Positions 1-9,264 of a DNA stretch of 64,000 bases are shown here, in pieces. The position numbers were made by a program, and so were the translations under genes. The notes beneath the pieces are model-generated. The model ran no database searches. It was not told where the DNA came from and worked only from the letters and a program-made list of their open reading frames with translations. The stretch is from Methanocella_A sp963792125 (GTDB taxonomy: Archaea; Halobacteriota; Methanocellia; Methanocellales; Methanocellaceae), in NCBI GenBank assembly GCA_963792125.1, contig CAWBVA010000005.1, positions 1 through 64,000 of the forward strand, written 5' to 3'. Position 1 is the first letter of the stretch. Each line of letters begins with the position of its first letter.

Positions 1-221
1 ATTCGTTTTATAATTCTTTTTATTTAGCTTATCGATTTTTCTCTTTTTTCTTAATAATGGCGTAACTATCCATGTTACTCAAGAACTTTTCAAATCTAAA
101 ATTTATAAGCCAGTCTATAAATGCTAAGAAGTAAATGAAAAAAACAGGTCAACGGGCCTGTTGAATATTAGCCCTGATTTAGCGTCAACTAACGAAAACA
201 GGTTTCAGTAAAGCGAAAAGT

Positions 222-295
222 AGCGGGGAATGGATTTGAACCATTGGTCTACGGGTTATGAGCCCGTCGGGATCTCCTGACTACCCCACCCCGCT
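222..295 (-). tRNA. Initiator tRNA-Met (CAT)
   Basis: The minus strand folds into a 74-nt cloverleaf with a 7-bp acceptor stem (AGCGGGG with CCCCGCT), a CAT anticodon and a T arm containing GGTTCAAATCC. The first acceptor pair is A1:U72 and the anticodon stem carries three consecutive G:C pairs (GGG/CCC). Both are hallmarks of archaeal initiator tRNA rather than elongator tRNA-Met. The CCA end is not encoded. No intron is seen. Confidence 0.93.
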
Positions 296-520
296 AAGAA
301 TGAGATATTAGCAGCCTTATAAGGCTGTCCGCGGTATATATAGTTTACTAAAAGCGGTCACGGCAACAGGGACGCCAGACATATCAATATCGCGCCTGTC
401 AACTGCATGACGCAATTGCCCAAGGCTGGCTTTATGATCTTCCCGGTCTATTTTTATGATATGTACCAGGCAGTTGCTCAGGCTTCCCGTACCGGAACAC
501 TCGGAACCCTATTTTAAAGC

Positions 521-748
521 TCGCCAAGATCGCCAAGTACCGCCAAGATCGCCAAGGATTTGCTCACGATTGAAACCTTGATCAGGTATAAAGCGATGGA
601 ATATTGCACTGGCTATCGACATTAGCCCGGCGGCCGCCCGCGTGCGCATGCACGATTGAACGAGTTACCTCCTATTGTAAACGGTCATATATGCACGACG
701 CTGTTATTAAAACCCTGGCGATCTTGGCGGTACTTGGCGATCTTGGCG
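521..748. repeat. Long inverted repeat of CGCCAAGAT units in a gene-free stretch
   Basis: The stretch 296-886 holds no gene I can support. At 521-557 the short unit CGCCAAGATCGCCAAG is iterated, and 715-748 carries the reverse complement of almost the whole arm (about 33 matching bases), so the region could form a long stem with a loop of roughly 160 nt. Both arms are built from a short tandem unit, an architecture repeated at 17068-17185 and 57201-57317 with unrelated sequence. Confidence 0.8.
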
Positions 749-886
749 CGCTTTACCGCTGCGCATAGCCTGGAAACGGCAAGCAACACCAATAATAATA
801 GAAAGAGAACACCAGTGCTAAATAATCAAAAAGAGCAGCACCGGTATCCTGTATGCCCGTAGGCCAGCCATACCGCGCTATTGCCT

Positions 887-1186
887 TTAGCTCTTGTCCA
901 GCTTCTTCTCGATCTCGGTTAAAAGCTGATCATCAGTCTTGCCGGCGATCTCGATGCCCATCTTCTTGGCCATCGACTGGGTGCGGGTAAGTGCGACCTC
1001 ATAATTCGGGGCGGCTGCCGAGCTCTTCATGTTGTTGAGCTCCTTCTCCACCTCGAACTGGCCGCGCTTGAACTCGCCCATGGACCGGCCCATGGATCTG
1101 GCAAGATCCGGCAGCTTTGTCGCGCCGAACAGCAGTACGATAGCCACGAATATTAACAGTATCTCTTGAGAGCCTAACATGCCCAT
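887..1186 (-). CDS. tatA: TatA/E-family twin-arginine translocase subunit
   Basis: A 99-residue protein with one N-terminal membrane helix (about residues 5-22), then the family-typical FGATKLPDLARSMGRS hinge and amphipathic helix, and a charged C-terminal tail. TatA forms the pore-lining component that exports folded proteins with twin-arginine signals. I chose the ATG at 1186 because GGATGATT precedes it at Shine-Dalgarno distance; an in-frame ATG at 1180 is the alternative, and the upstream extension to 1222 has no support. No tatC is visible nearby, so the partner must lie elsewhere. The C-terminal half is poorly conserved in this family. Confidence 0.9.
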   Translation of the reverse strand: MGMLGSQEILLIFVAIVLLFGATKLPDLARSMGRSMGEFKRGQFEVEKELNNMKSSAAAPNYEVALTRTQSMAKKMGIEIAGKTDDQLLTEIEKKLDKS

Positions 1187-1331
1187 AATAATCATCCGTC
1201 CCGTCCGCGGTGGGACAATCAACTACACGCTATCCGGTATAATAAACTTTGTGCGACGGCCGGGTGACTGGCCTGTTTTTAATCGCAGATTGCACTAAAA
1301 ATTGCTCTTTAAGGCATTAATTATCAGCCTT

Positions 1332-2106
1332 TTATCCTTCCGGGGCATTGCTTTTGTCCGTCTTGTGCTTGTGGTAGTATCCCCGGACCACGCCAAGCAT
1401 GACAAGAATGACAGCCAGCCCCGGCAGCGAGACTTCGGGCCCGAACTGTCCGCCGTTGATGAGGACACTGCCCGCCTGTGTTACGTTTAGCAAAGCCGGT
1501 ATTTCCCCGCGCAGGCCCAGGCCGAGGACGTGGTACTGCAGGTAGTTCCAGAAGAAGTGGAAGCCGATGGCGCTGAGCAGGCCGCCGTAGAGGTACAGGA
1601 CGGCCAGCAGCACGCCGGCAAGGCTGATGGTCACCAGCCCGATGAGAGCAGACAGGATGTCCACACCGAGGGACAGCATGGAATTGATGTGCAGTAGCGC
1701 GAAGCCCACGGACGAGAGTGCGATGGCTGCTTTCCTTCCCGTGGCGCGGTCCAGGTCCTCGAAGACGTATTGCCGGAAGGACAGCTCTTCGCTGCAGGCC
1801 ACGAAGGCCTGGAGGATGATGCCGAAGGCGAGCACGTTGATGAAGTCGCTGTTCATGCCCGTGATGGCGACGCCGCCCAGCGCCAGCATGATCAGGAAGG
1901 CGGCCGATATGGCAGTAATCCCGACGACTAGAGCCGGGCAGTGGGTTCCCGAACCGCAGCGGTATCTTTGAGGTCAGGATGAACAGGATTGTGATCGCGC
2001 CGATCAGCACGTATCCGGTGATTTGCCCCAGAGGGCCGAGAAAGACGACTACGAAGGCTACGAGCAGGTAATAAAAGAGGACTTTGAGGATTCGGCCGCC
2101 GGTCAC
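1332..2106 (-). CDS. CPBP-family intramembrane metalloprotease (frameshifted)
   Basis: A polytopic membrane protein with the CPBP/Abi signature: EELSFRQY (the EExxxR glutamate motif) followed about 30 residues later by FALLH and near the end by GFHFFWNY, the histidine motifs proposed to hold the active-site metal. The N-terminal 50 residues (two membrane helices) are read from 2106 in one frame; near 1930 the reading moves to a second frame that carries all the catalytic motifs. It is the last gene of a four-gene operon: its ATG overlaps the stop of the upstream gene as ATGA. Substrate unknown; family members include prenyl-protein endopeptidases and immunity-type proteins. Confidence 0.75.
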
Positions 2107-2618
2107 CGGAAGGTCACCATGAACTCACACTGCCGGTTACCCATACAGCACCTTCGCAGCACCTTGAGGTCCGTTTCCTTGTTGACGGAGTGCACCAGGC
2201 CGAGCGAGTATTTGAGGCAGACACACTCGCGGATGTCCTGGTCCATGCTGTCGGAGATCTGGCCGAATATACAGCCACCGCATTTGAAGGACAGGTGAGG
2301 GAACTGCCGGGACTTTTTGTCACCGTAGACCTCGGAGTCGATGCCGGACAGCAACGCGATCGTCTCCAGGGGGACCAGCACCGACGCGAGCAATCCCGTG
2401 TCCAGGTTCATGTTCTCACAGATCTTTTCCCCGTCCTCGAGGCCGATCTGGTAGGCCACATCCTCCGTCATGGCCCGGGCATCCTCACCGTACTTGTCGG
2501 TGAGCCGCCGGATCAGCATGACGTTGAAACGGTCCAGCGTGCTGCGCTGCTGCCACTTCACCCTGGACGTGACGCCTACGGACTTCCACGTGTTTGCGAA
2601 CCTGGTGAACTTGTCCAT
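2103..2618 (-). CDS. Cys-rich V4R / ATC-hydrolase-like protein
   Basis: A 171-residue soluble protein whose C-terminal half is rich in cysteine: KCGGCIFGQ, ECVCLKY and RCCMGNRQCEF. The ending of the form C-x-G-x-x-x-C-E-F resembles V4R small-molecule-binding domains and the L-2-amino-thiazoline-4-carboxylate hydrolase family; I cannot decide between them by eye. The ATG at 2618 is preceded by CGGTGAT at good Shine-Dalgarno distance, so an in-frame GTG at 2627 is probably not the start. It sits between a three-helix membrane protein and a CPBP protease in an Lrp-led operon, suggesting a sensory or ligand-binding role. Confidence 0.55.
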   Translation of the reverse strand: MDKFTRFANTWKSVGVTSRVKWQQRSTLDRFNVMLIRRLTDKYGEDARAMTEDVAYQIGLEDGEKICENMNLDTGLLASVLVPLETIALLSGIDSEVYGDKKSRQFPHLSFKCGGCIFGQISDSMDQDIRECVCLKYSLGLVHSVNKETDLKVLRRCCMGNRQCEFMVTFR

Positions 2619-2637
2619 CAATATCACCGATTGTCGG

Positions 2638-2946
2638 CTACTCCTTCCGGCCGAAAGGCCTGGTTGCTGAAATTATTAGCAACACGATGCCGATGAGCTG
2701 TATCATCAGGGACAGCGTACGGGCTGCCGACTGGTTGAGGGTGTCCGGCGAGAAGTACATCTCCTCGATAGCCGCGGCCAGCGTGGTCAGGTTGCCGCCG
2801 AAGATCAGGACGAAGAACCCGATAGCCATGCAGATGAGGCTGCGCTCCCCGGTCTTCTTGTACGCTTCGTAGATGAACAGCACGAGGGCGCCGCCGAACA
2901 GGTACATGAGCACCGCGGCGACCCCCTCTATCAAAGTCACTGTCAT
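2638..2946 (-). CDS. Small three-helix membrane protein
   Basis: A 102-residue protein with three hydrophobic segments (about residues 8-26, 38-60 and 78-96) joined by short charged loops such as YEAYKKTGERS. This resembles the small archaeal membrane proteins often encoded beside transcription regulators (DUF7521-like), but the assignment is by overall look only. The ATG follows GGAGAG and lies just past the stop of the Lrp-type regulator, so the two are very likely cotranslated. No enzymatic motif is seen. Confidence 0.6.
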   Translation of the reverse strand: MTVTLIEGVAAVLMYLFGGALVLFIYEAYKKTGERSLICMAIGFFVLIFGGNLTTLAAAIEEMYFSPDTLNQSAARTLSLMIQLIGIVLLIISATRPFGRKE

Positions 2947-2947
2947 G

Positions 2948-3400
2948 TCAGTCTCTCCGTGGGATCACGCAGGCCGATTCCTTGTGCCTTCGCGTGGTCA
3001 GTATGCTGCTGGTGTTCACGATGCCGCTGGTCCCGTTGACCACCCTCAGCACATTCTCCTTGAGTTCCCGGATGTCCTGTGTCCTCACCTTGATGAAGAG
3101 ATCGTACGGCTCCAGCAGCTCGTATATCTCGAGTATGTTTTCGACGGACTTCAGCACCTTGACGACGTCGTCCTTCTTAGCCGGGTCGACGTTGATGCCG
3201 ATGAACGTGGTCAGCATGTGGCCGGATTTCTCCGGGTTCAGGATGATGGTGAACTGCTCGATCACGCCTTCGTTGTAGAGCTGGTTCACTCGCTTGTGTA
3301 TAGTAGAAGTAGCCACGCCCAGCTCCCCGGCGATCTCCGTACAGTGCGTGCGGCTGTCGTGAGAGAGCTTCTCGAGGATGGTGAGATCAGTCTTATCCAT
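2948..3400 (-). CDS. Lrp/AsnC-family transcription regulator
   Basis: A 150-residue regulator: an N-terminal winged HTH (MDKTDLTILEKLSHDSRT, then the recognition region ELGVATSTIHKRVNQL) followed by an alpha-beta RAM domain (about residues 65-140) that binds small effectors and mediates oligomerisation. I start at the ATG at 3400 because it begins the canonical MDxxDxxIL motif; the longer frame to 3478 runs through AT-rich promoter-like DNA. It is the first gene of an operon with a three-helix membrane protein, a Cys-rich protein and a CPBP protease, which it probably controls together with itself. Effector unknown. Confidence 0.87.
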   Translation of the reverse strand: MDKTDLTILEKLSHDSRTHCTEIAGELGVATSTIHKRVNQLYNEGVIEQFTIILNPEKSGHMLTTFIGINVDPAKKDDVVKVLKSVENILEIYELLEPYDLFIKVRTQDIRELKENVLRVVNGTSGIVNTSSILTTRRHKESACVIPRRD

Positions 3401-3478
3401 TGGAATCCTTATACTAAACTCTTGCTCTATAACAATAAACTTTTCGATATTTACAAAAAAATAAGAACAATATGACAA

Positions 3479-4174
3479 CTATTTTGGCAATGCTTTGAAA
3501 AATATGATTATAATTTTGAAATAATTGATTTCGCCCGGCGAGCCCATCCGTGGCCCGAGCTGTGTCAGGTATATGGGCAGCGGCGTCCGTTTCGTCACGA
3601 TACGGGTCTTTCCCTCGCGGATGGCCTTCAGGACCGACTTCAGGTCCTTCTTCGCGTTAATTTCGGTGATCGCCTGGCCTACCATGGAAGCCACGTGTGC
3701 GTCGCTGCCCGATACCGCGGGCATCTTCCGCTTGCTGACCCGGCGGGAGGTGACGAAGTTGTGATAGCCGAGGATGTACCGGGAGTTGAACACCTCGACG
3801 GCGTCCGCGCCTTTGGGGATGCGCATGCCGTGGCGGGTGCGCTGGTCCGGGTGGGGCACGACAACGGTGCCGCCCAGCCTGTGGGCCATGGCAATAGTGT
3901 CTTTCACGGGCATGTCCCTCGGTATCGACTCGGTGATACCCAGGACGATCAGGTGCCCGGCCTTCGTGGATATTTCCTGCCCCGGGATGACCAGCAGCCC
4001 TGGCGCCACACTGTTGACGACCTCCAGTGCCTTTATGGCTCCGGCTGTGGTGTCGTGATCTGTGATGGCCACGCCGTCGAGCCCTTTCTTCTGCGCTGCC
4101 CGCAGGATGTCCTCGACGGTGCTATGGCCGTCCGGTGAATAGTCCGAGTGCACGTGAAGGTCGAAGCGGAGCAT
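3479..4174 (-). CDS. PHP-domain phosphoesterase
   Basis: A 231-residue PHP metallo-hydrolase with the metal-binding motifs in order: DLHVHSDYSPDG near the N-terminus, ITDHDT, PGQEIST, VPHPDQRTR and SGSDAH. These histidines and acids coordinate a trinuclear metal centre; single-domain members commonly hydrolyse small phosphate esters such as 3',5'-nucleoside bisphosphates or histidinol phosphate. The last 15 or so residues are unusually hydrophobic and isoleucine-rich, encoded in AT-rich DNA, so the true end may be a little earlier. It is separate from the Lrp operon downstream, since promoter-like AT-rich DNA lies between them. Confidence 0.82.
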   Translation of the reverse strand: MLRFDLHVHSDYSPDGHSTVEDILRAAQKKGLDGVAITDHDTTAGAIKALEVVNSVAPGLLVIPGQEISTKAGHLIVLGITESIPRDMPVKDTIAMAHRLGGTVVVPHPDQRTRHGMRIPKGADAVEVFNSRYILGYHNFVTSRRVSKRKMPAVSGSDAHVASMVGQAITEINAKKDLKSVLKAIREGKTRIVTKRTPLPIYLTQLGPRMGSPGEINYFKIIIIFFKALPK

Positions 4175-4334
4175 ATGAATGAATATACCGTCGCGGGTAA
4201 TAAATAAAGTTGTTCGTGAATCGATGATCGAGTTATACGGTTTTTATTGTATCAGGTCGTGTTAATGTACAATGTGGCGCTATGCAGATTCTGCGATATC
4301 ACAGAATTAACAAACGGCTCGTACTAATACCGTT

Positions 4335-5124
4335 CACGGTGCGACGCCCGTCATCTTCTTTCATAAAAATTCCAACAGATGACTCTATTATACTAATCGC
4401 GGGGCGACGCCCATGCAGGCTGATGCTGCATGGGCTACTACGGGTTTTTACGGTGCTCCGGTGTCGGGGACGGGCTCGCACCTTCGTCGACCCTTCTCGC
4501 TTCGCTCGAAGAATCTCCTTTGCAAGCCCTGAAAAACGCGCCTGTTGGGCAGCGTTTTTCACACCCGCCACCTCCGCACCCCTCGCACGCTGATGCGTGC
4601 ATGGGGCAAGCCGAAAAAACCCTCCGCCTTCCGCGGAGAAGCACACACTACCCTTACCCGATGTTGTAAAACAACTTACCACACTGTGCATCGATCCTAT
4701 ACTAGTCCTGGTACGCATTGCCATTACTGCTCTCGCGGTCCGCGGAGGGTTTTTCTGGCCGAAGGCCCCTCGCACGCTATGCGGTGCGAGGGGTGCGGAG
4801 GCGGCCGGGCAATGAACGCGCGCCCGATAGGGCAGCGTTGCTTAGCGCTTGCGAAGCGGACTCGAAGCCTGGCGCAGCGAAGCGCAGCCAGGGGCTTGTC
4901 CGCGAGGGTGCGAGCGCGGCCCGGACGGCGGAGCACCGGAAAAACCCGGAGTAGCCCATGCAGCATCAGCGCGCATGGGCGTCGCACCGCGATTGATATA
5001 TGACAGACCATTATTTCAGCCTATGATTACCGGATATTGTAGAACGCGGCCCGGACGGCGTAGCATCGGAAAAACCCGGAGTAGCCCATGCAGCAACAGC
5101 GCATGGGCGTCGCACCGCGATTGT
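4335..5124. repeat. Nested inverted-repeat block, gene-free
   Basis: Between the PHP gene and the DHPS-like gene (4175-5292) I see no credible gene. A roughly 80-bp element running from GCGGCCCGGACGGCG to GCATGGGCGTCGCACCGCGAT occurs forward at 4914-4993 and 5043-5120 and in inverted, diverged form at 4397-4483. Inside it, 4484-4640 and 4740-4913 are further diverged inverted counterparts (for example CCCTCCGCCTTCCGCGG against CCGCGGAGGGTTTTTC), around a unique core of about 100 bp at 4640-4740. All reading frames here are short and disagree between copies. Confidence 0.8.
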
Positions 5125-5292
5125 CAAGTAGATGAACCATTGTGTTAATGCCCTATTGAGAGCACGGCTTAATACTGCGAATACGACGTATAGCGCTATG
5201 ATCTTTAGCATGATTTCAAATGATCGTCTATTGTCGGAAAATATGCTAATAGAATTTTTTATGTATTGGCTGAGTGAATATAATACCACATC

Positions 5293-6860
5293 ATGCGCAT
5301 TTTACTGGTGACGGGAAAGCTGGCATACCCAATCGTCAAAAAGGCTGCAGGCGATATGGCTGATGTCGTCATGGCCGATGTTAATGTCGCTGCCTTCATC
5401 ACCCCGAATCTCCTTGAATCAGTGCTGGCCGGCAAAGCCGACCAGTATGACCTCATTTTAGTCTCAGGGCTGTGCGGCTCTGACTTCTCGAAGCTGGAGG
5501 AGAAGCTACGTACAAAGATAAGGCTGGGCCCGAAGCACGCGTTCGACATACCCCTGGCGCTCCGGTTCGCCGATAAGATCGAGTTTTCGCATAAGGTCTC
5601 CGCCTGCCAGTTGCTCGCCGACATCAAGCGGGAATCCGCGGTGAAAGAGTTCGAGACGCTGGAGGCGGAGGCGCAGCCTGCATTCCGTCTGAAAGGCGTG
5701 AAGATCGGTGGCAGCGCGTCCATGAAGGTGATGGCCGAGGTGGTCGACGCCACGAAGCTGTCTGACGTCGATCTGGTGAAGAAGATCGAGTCTTACGAGG
5801 CCGCAGACATCATCGACCTGGGCGTCCCGCTGGAGTCGAGCGCCGATGCGGTCCGGCATGCGGTGAAGGTAGCGAAATCGGCCACACGCAAGCCGGTGAG
5901 CGTGGACACGCTCATCCCGGAATATGTCGAGGCCGGCATCGAGGCGGGCGCCGACCTGGTGCTCAGCCTGGATGCGTCCAACGTGAGCCGCATCGGGCCG
6001 CTGGTGGCTAAAAAGGGTATCGCCGCGGTCGTCATCCCGGACGACGAGACGCTGGACAGCCTGATCAGGAATGTCGAGGCGGCCAGGGAATCTCGGCGTT
6101 AAAAAGATCATCGCCGACCCGGTGCTCTCGCCGGTGGGCCACGGCGCGGTCAACGCGATCTGCCGCTACCGGAAGTTCCGGGAATGGTACCCGGACATGC
6201 CGGTATTCTTCGGCGCGGGCAACGTGACCGAGCTGATGGACGCCGACTCTATCGGCGCTGAATGCGCTGCTTGCCGGCATCGCCATGGAGGCGGGCGCCA
6301 GCGTGCTGTTCACCACCGAGGCCAGCCAGAAGACGATTAACAGCGCGGGCGAGCTCAAAACGGCCTGCGTCATGATGGCACTGGCACAGCAGCGCCACGA
6401 GTCCCCCAAGGATTTAGGCGTCGACCTGCTGGTGATCAAGGAGAAGCGGCCCCGCAAGGAGCTGTTAGAGCCAGGTGACACGGTGATCGAGGCGAAGAGG
6501 CACAAGTTCGAGCTGGACCCCCGGGGCAGCTTCAACATCTTCGTCGAAGGCGATAAAATCTATGCGCGGAACGGCGAAGTGACCATCGCGGGCACGGACT
6601 CGGAGTCGATACTGCACACGATCGTCGACCGCGGGCTGGTCTCCAGGCTGGATCATGCGGGGTATCTGCAGGCGGAATTGAAAAAGGCAGAGCTGGCGAT
6701 CAGGTTCCACCGGACATACCTGCAGGACGACAAATCTGAAACTTTTAGTTCCGGCAAGCTCTTCCTCGTCATTTTTCTTCGTGTCGTCAAGAAATGTGTA
6801 TTTTGGGTTCACATATGCCCCGGACGGATAATAAAACTGATTTTTAACTATAATTGTTAA
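5293..6860 (+). CDS. Dihydropteroate synthase-like protein (two frameshifts)
   Basis: This matches the archaeal DHPS-related family (TIGR00284), about 500 residues, found widely in methanogens and suspected of a role in pterin cofactor metabolism, not proven. An N-terminal domain (MRILLVTGKLAYPIV) is followed by a TIM-barrel-like part with DIIDLGVPLES, KPVSVDTLIPEY and ADLVLSLD, then LGVKKIIADPVLSPVGHG and MEAGASVLFTTEAS. The frame breaks near 6090, where one extra T in gaatctcgg restores ARELGVKK if removed, and again near 6265. The last 25-30 residues look unlike the family, so a third break near 6735 with the stop at 6737 is possible. Confidence 0.82.
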
Positions 6861-6930
6861 CATTTTAATTTCAAACTATATAAATATGCAATAGCTTGCT
6901 TTCAAAGCATGATAAAAAATCGTTCTGATC

Positions 6931-9147
6931 CTATTCCGCGACAGGTATCGACATGATAAACTTCGCGCCTTTCGTATAATCGCCCGGCACCCGGTCCTCG
7001 ACGCGAATATCGCCGCCGTAGTGCTCTACGAGCGTTTTAACCAGGTACAACCCCAGGCCGCTGCCTTTCGCCTTCGTCTGGCCCCGGCTGAAGCGCCGGA
7101 ACAGCCGGTCCTTGACCTCGTCAGGGATGCCGGGGCCGTTATCATCGATGGCCACCCGGCAGGATTTTCTCCCGTCCTCGACAACGCCCTCCACTGCGAT
7201 GCCGATGGTAAGATGTCTGTCCGTCCTCGCGTGCTTGATCGCATTGCTGATGATGTTCGTGAACACGTCCCGGAGCAGCTCGTTGGCGGTAACCAGGCAG
7301 TGAGTTGCTTCATTTTTATAGTAGATGGTGATGTCCTTACCGGGTGTCGATCTCTGCTCGTCGATGATGCCCTTGAGTACATCGGCCACGTCCACCGCCT
7401 GCAGCTTGATCCCTTCCACGCTCGCACGTTGCAGCTTCTGCACGTTACTTATCAGGGCGGAGCTGTTTTTCAGCGACTCGAGCGACCTATCGAGCAACGG
7501 CTTGCTGCCGATGTCGAGCTTTCCGTCCTGCTCCATGTCCATGAGAGCCATCTCCAGGCTCCCCATTGCCACCATGTTCATGTTGTTGATGTCATGGCCC
7601 ATCAGGTCGACATACAGTTCAGCCTGCGCCCTGGCAACCTGTACGGCCTCCGCAGCCTTCTTGCGCTCCGTGATGTCCTGGAGCGTCAGAAGGAATGAAG
7701 GCTTCCCTTGCCACTCGACCTCGACCATGCGCATCTCCACGGCTACGAACTCCTTGAACTCCTTGAGGACATACATCTCGACAGGGTCCTCGAGCAAGAG
7801 AGGGAATCCGAACAGCTGGCCCACCATATCGGACGCCGGGAGGTTGTAGAGCGACTCAACTCTGGGATTGACGTACTTCACATAGCCTTCGATGTCCAGG
7901 ATGATCATTGCATCGGCATTTCTCGTGACAATAGTGCGGAAGTCCTTCTCGCTCCTCGCGAGGGCTTCCTCGATACGCTTACGCTCCGATATGTCATGGA
8001 CGATCGCCGATAATCCCACGAAGGCGCCGGAAGAGTCCACTATCGGAGATAAGGTCAGCGAGATGTCGATGAGCGTGCCGTCCTTCCGCTGGCGCACGGT
8101 CTCATAGTATATCGGCTGGACCTCGCGGCGCATCTTTTCGAGGTTCCCTGCCAGCTCAGTCTGACGGCCGGGGGGCGCGAGCATGGCGGCATTGTTTCCA
8201 ATGGCCTCGTCCGCAGTATAGCCGTACAGCTCCTCAGCCCATTTGTTCCAGCTGGTAATGATGCCTTCTGGCGTTAAACTGATGATCCCTTCGTGAGCCG
8301 TATGTACTATTGACGCCAGTAAAGCGCGCTCCTGTTCAGCCTGCCTGCGCCCGGTGATGTCCCGGGCGGAAATCGTGTAATAGCTGTTGCCGTAGAGCTC
8401 GATATGATTGGCATAGACCTCGACGGGGAACTCGTGGCCGCCCTTGCCAAGGAGCCGGGACTCGAAGGTCATGTTGCCGTGCTGCCGTATGCGATCGAGG
8501 ATGTCATGCCACTCGTTCGCGCACGAGGGCGGCACCACGTCGGCGATGCTCATCTTGTGAAGCTCGTCGCTGGAATAGCCCAGGGAATTTTGCGTTTCGT
8601 TGTTCACGTGGAACATCCTGCCGTCCGCCCTCAGGAGAAAGACATTATCATTCAGGTTGTGCAGGAGGGTAAGAGCCAGCCTGGGCAGTTCCTCCATTTG
8701 CCTGCTGACTGTGATGTCGTTAAAGAGTACAGACATGCCCCCGGGCACCGGGTACAGGTAGACGTCGAACCATTTGCCGAGCGGCCGGTGTTGCTCCCGG
8801 AATTTGCCTGTGCTACGGGTCTTTCTTGCCGTCTCGTAGGCGTTGTAAAACAGTTTGCTATAGCCCTTCGGGTACAGGTCCCAAAGGCTCCTGCCCCCGA
8901 TAGCCTCGCCGTCTTTCGCGAACAGTCTTGCCGCTGCAGAGTTCCCATAGACGACCTGCGACGCGTCGTCCAGGACGAGAACAGGCTCCGTAATGCCGTC
9001 GAGCATGCCGACGATGCGATCGCTTCCGGCCAGGTCTTCGGTTTTAGCCGCGAGCCTGGCCCGTAATTCCGCTATCTCTCCCAATAGCTGGTCCCTGGTC
9101 TTGTGCTTGTCTTTCTCGCTGTCAGAAATCAGGGGCCCTGAACTCAT
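6931..9147 (-). CDS. PAS-domain sensor histidine kinase 1
   Basis: An intact soluble kinase of about 738 residues with no membrane helix. Order: coiled coil (10-40), four PAS domains (roughly 45-150, 155-275, 280-400, 405-515), a dimerisation/phosphoacceptor region whose H box is DLMGHDINN, then the HATPase with N box NAIKHA, DNGPGIPDEV and GSGLGLYLV. The start at 9147 is supported by a TATA-like tatataaat about 31 nt upstream on the coding strand, implying a very short leader. It is the last of three paralogous kinases in tandem. No response regulator is encoded nearby, so its output is unknown; PAS domains suggest redox, gas or ligand sensing. Confidence 0.9.
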   Translation of the reverse strand: MSSGPLISDSEKDKHKTRDQLLGEIAELRARLAAKTEDLAGSDRIVGMLDGITEPVLVLDDASQVVYGNSAAARLFAKDGEAIGGRSLWDLYPKGYSKLFYNAYETARKTRSTGKFREQHRPLGKWFDVYLYPVPGGMSVLFNDITVSRQMEELPRLALTLLHNLNDNVFLLRADGRMFHVNNETQNSLGYSSDELHKMSIADVVPPSCANEWHDILDRIRQHGNMTFESRLLGKGGHEFPVEVYANHIELYGNSYYTISARDITGRRQAEQERALLASIVHTAHEGIISLTPEGIITSWNKWAEELYGYTADEAIGNNAAMLAPPGRQTELAGNLEKMRREVQPIYYETVRQRKDGTLIDISLTLSPIVDSSGAFVGLSAIVHDISERKRIEEALARSEKDFRTIVTRNADAMIILDIEGYVKYVNPRVESLYNLPASDMVGQLFGFPLLLEDPVEMYVLKEFKEFVAVEMRMVEVEWQGKPSFLLTLQDITERKKAAEAVQVARAQAELYVDLMGHDINNMNMVAMGSLEMALMDMEQDGKLDIGSKPLLDRSLESLKNSSALISNVQKLQRASVEGIKLQAVDVADVLKGIIDEQRSTPGKDITIYYKNEATHCLVTANELLRDVFTNIISNAIKHARTDRHLTIGIAVEGVVEDGRKSCRVAIDDNGPGIPDEVKDRLFRRFSRGQTKAKGSGLGLYLVKTLVEHYGGDIRVEDRVPGDYTKGAKFIMSIPVAE

Positions 9148-9240
9148 ATAAATAACACTTTTTCTCCCGGATGTTATATAAATGCTATTTCCGATAAATA
9201 ACAATTATATAAATATTTGATGGTTGCTGAATTATGCGGT
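9145..9240 (-). promoter_or_regulatory. Promoter of kinase 1, duplicated at kinase 2
   Basis: The roughly 95 bp upstream of the ATG at 9147 carries a TATA-like element at 9175-9183 and a second one near 9204. Almost the same sequence lies upstream of the second kinase (11907-11995), differing at only a few positions. The duplication therefore included the promoter. Confidence 0.7.
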
Positions 9241-9264
9241 TGCATCGCCTGATTGTCCGGTGGT

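Noticed and set aside
656..862. A 68-codon plus-strand frame
   Set aside because: It runs through the arm of an inverted repeat, has no family resemblance and lacks a ribosome site.
4282..5289. Several 60-160-codon frames on both strands
   Set aside because: All lie in the nested repeat block, and corresponding copies of the repeat are read in different frames.
5011..5289. A 92-codon minus-strand protein with hydrophobic stretches
   Set aside because: It ends inside the repeated element, overlaps the promoter of the DHPS-like gene and resembles nothing.
6842..6862. A further CAATTG-type operator (ataattgttaac)
   Set aside because: Only one half of the palindrome is present and it lies at the 3' end of a gene.
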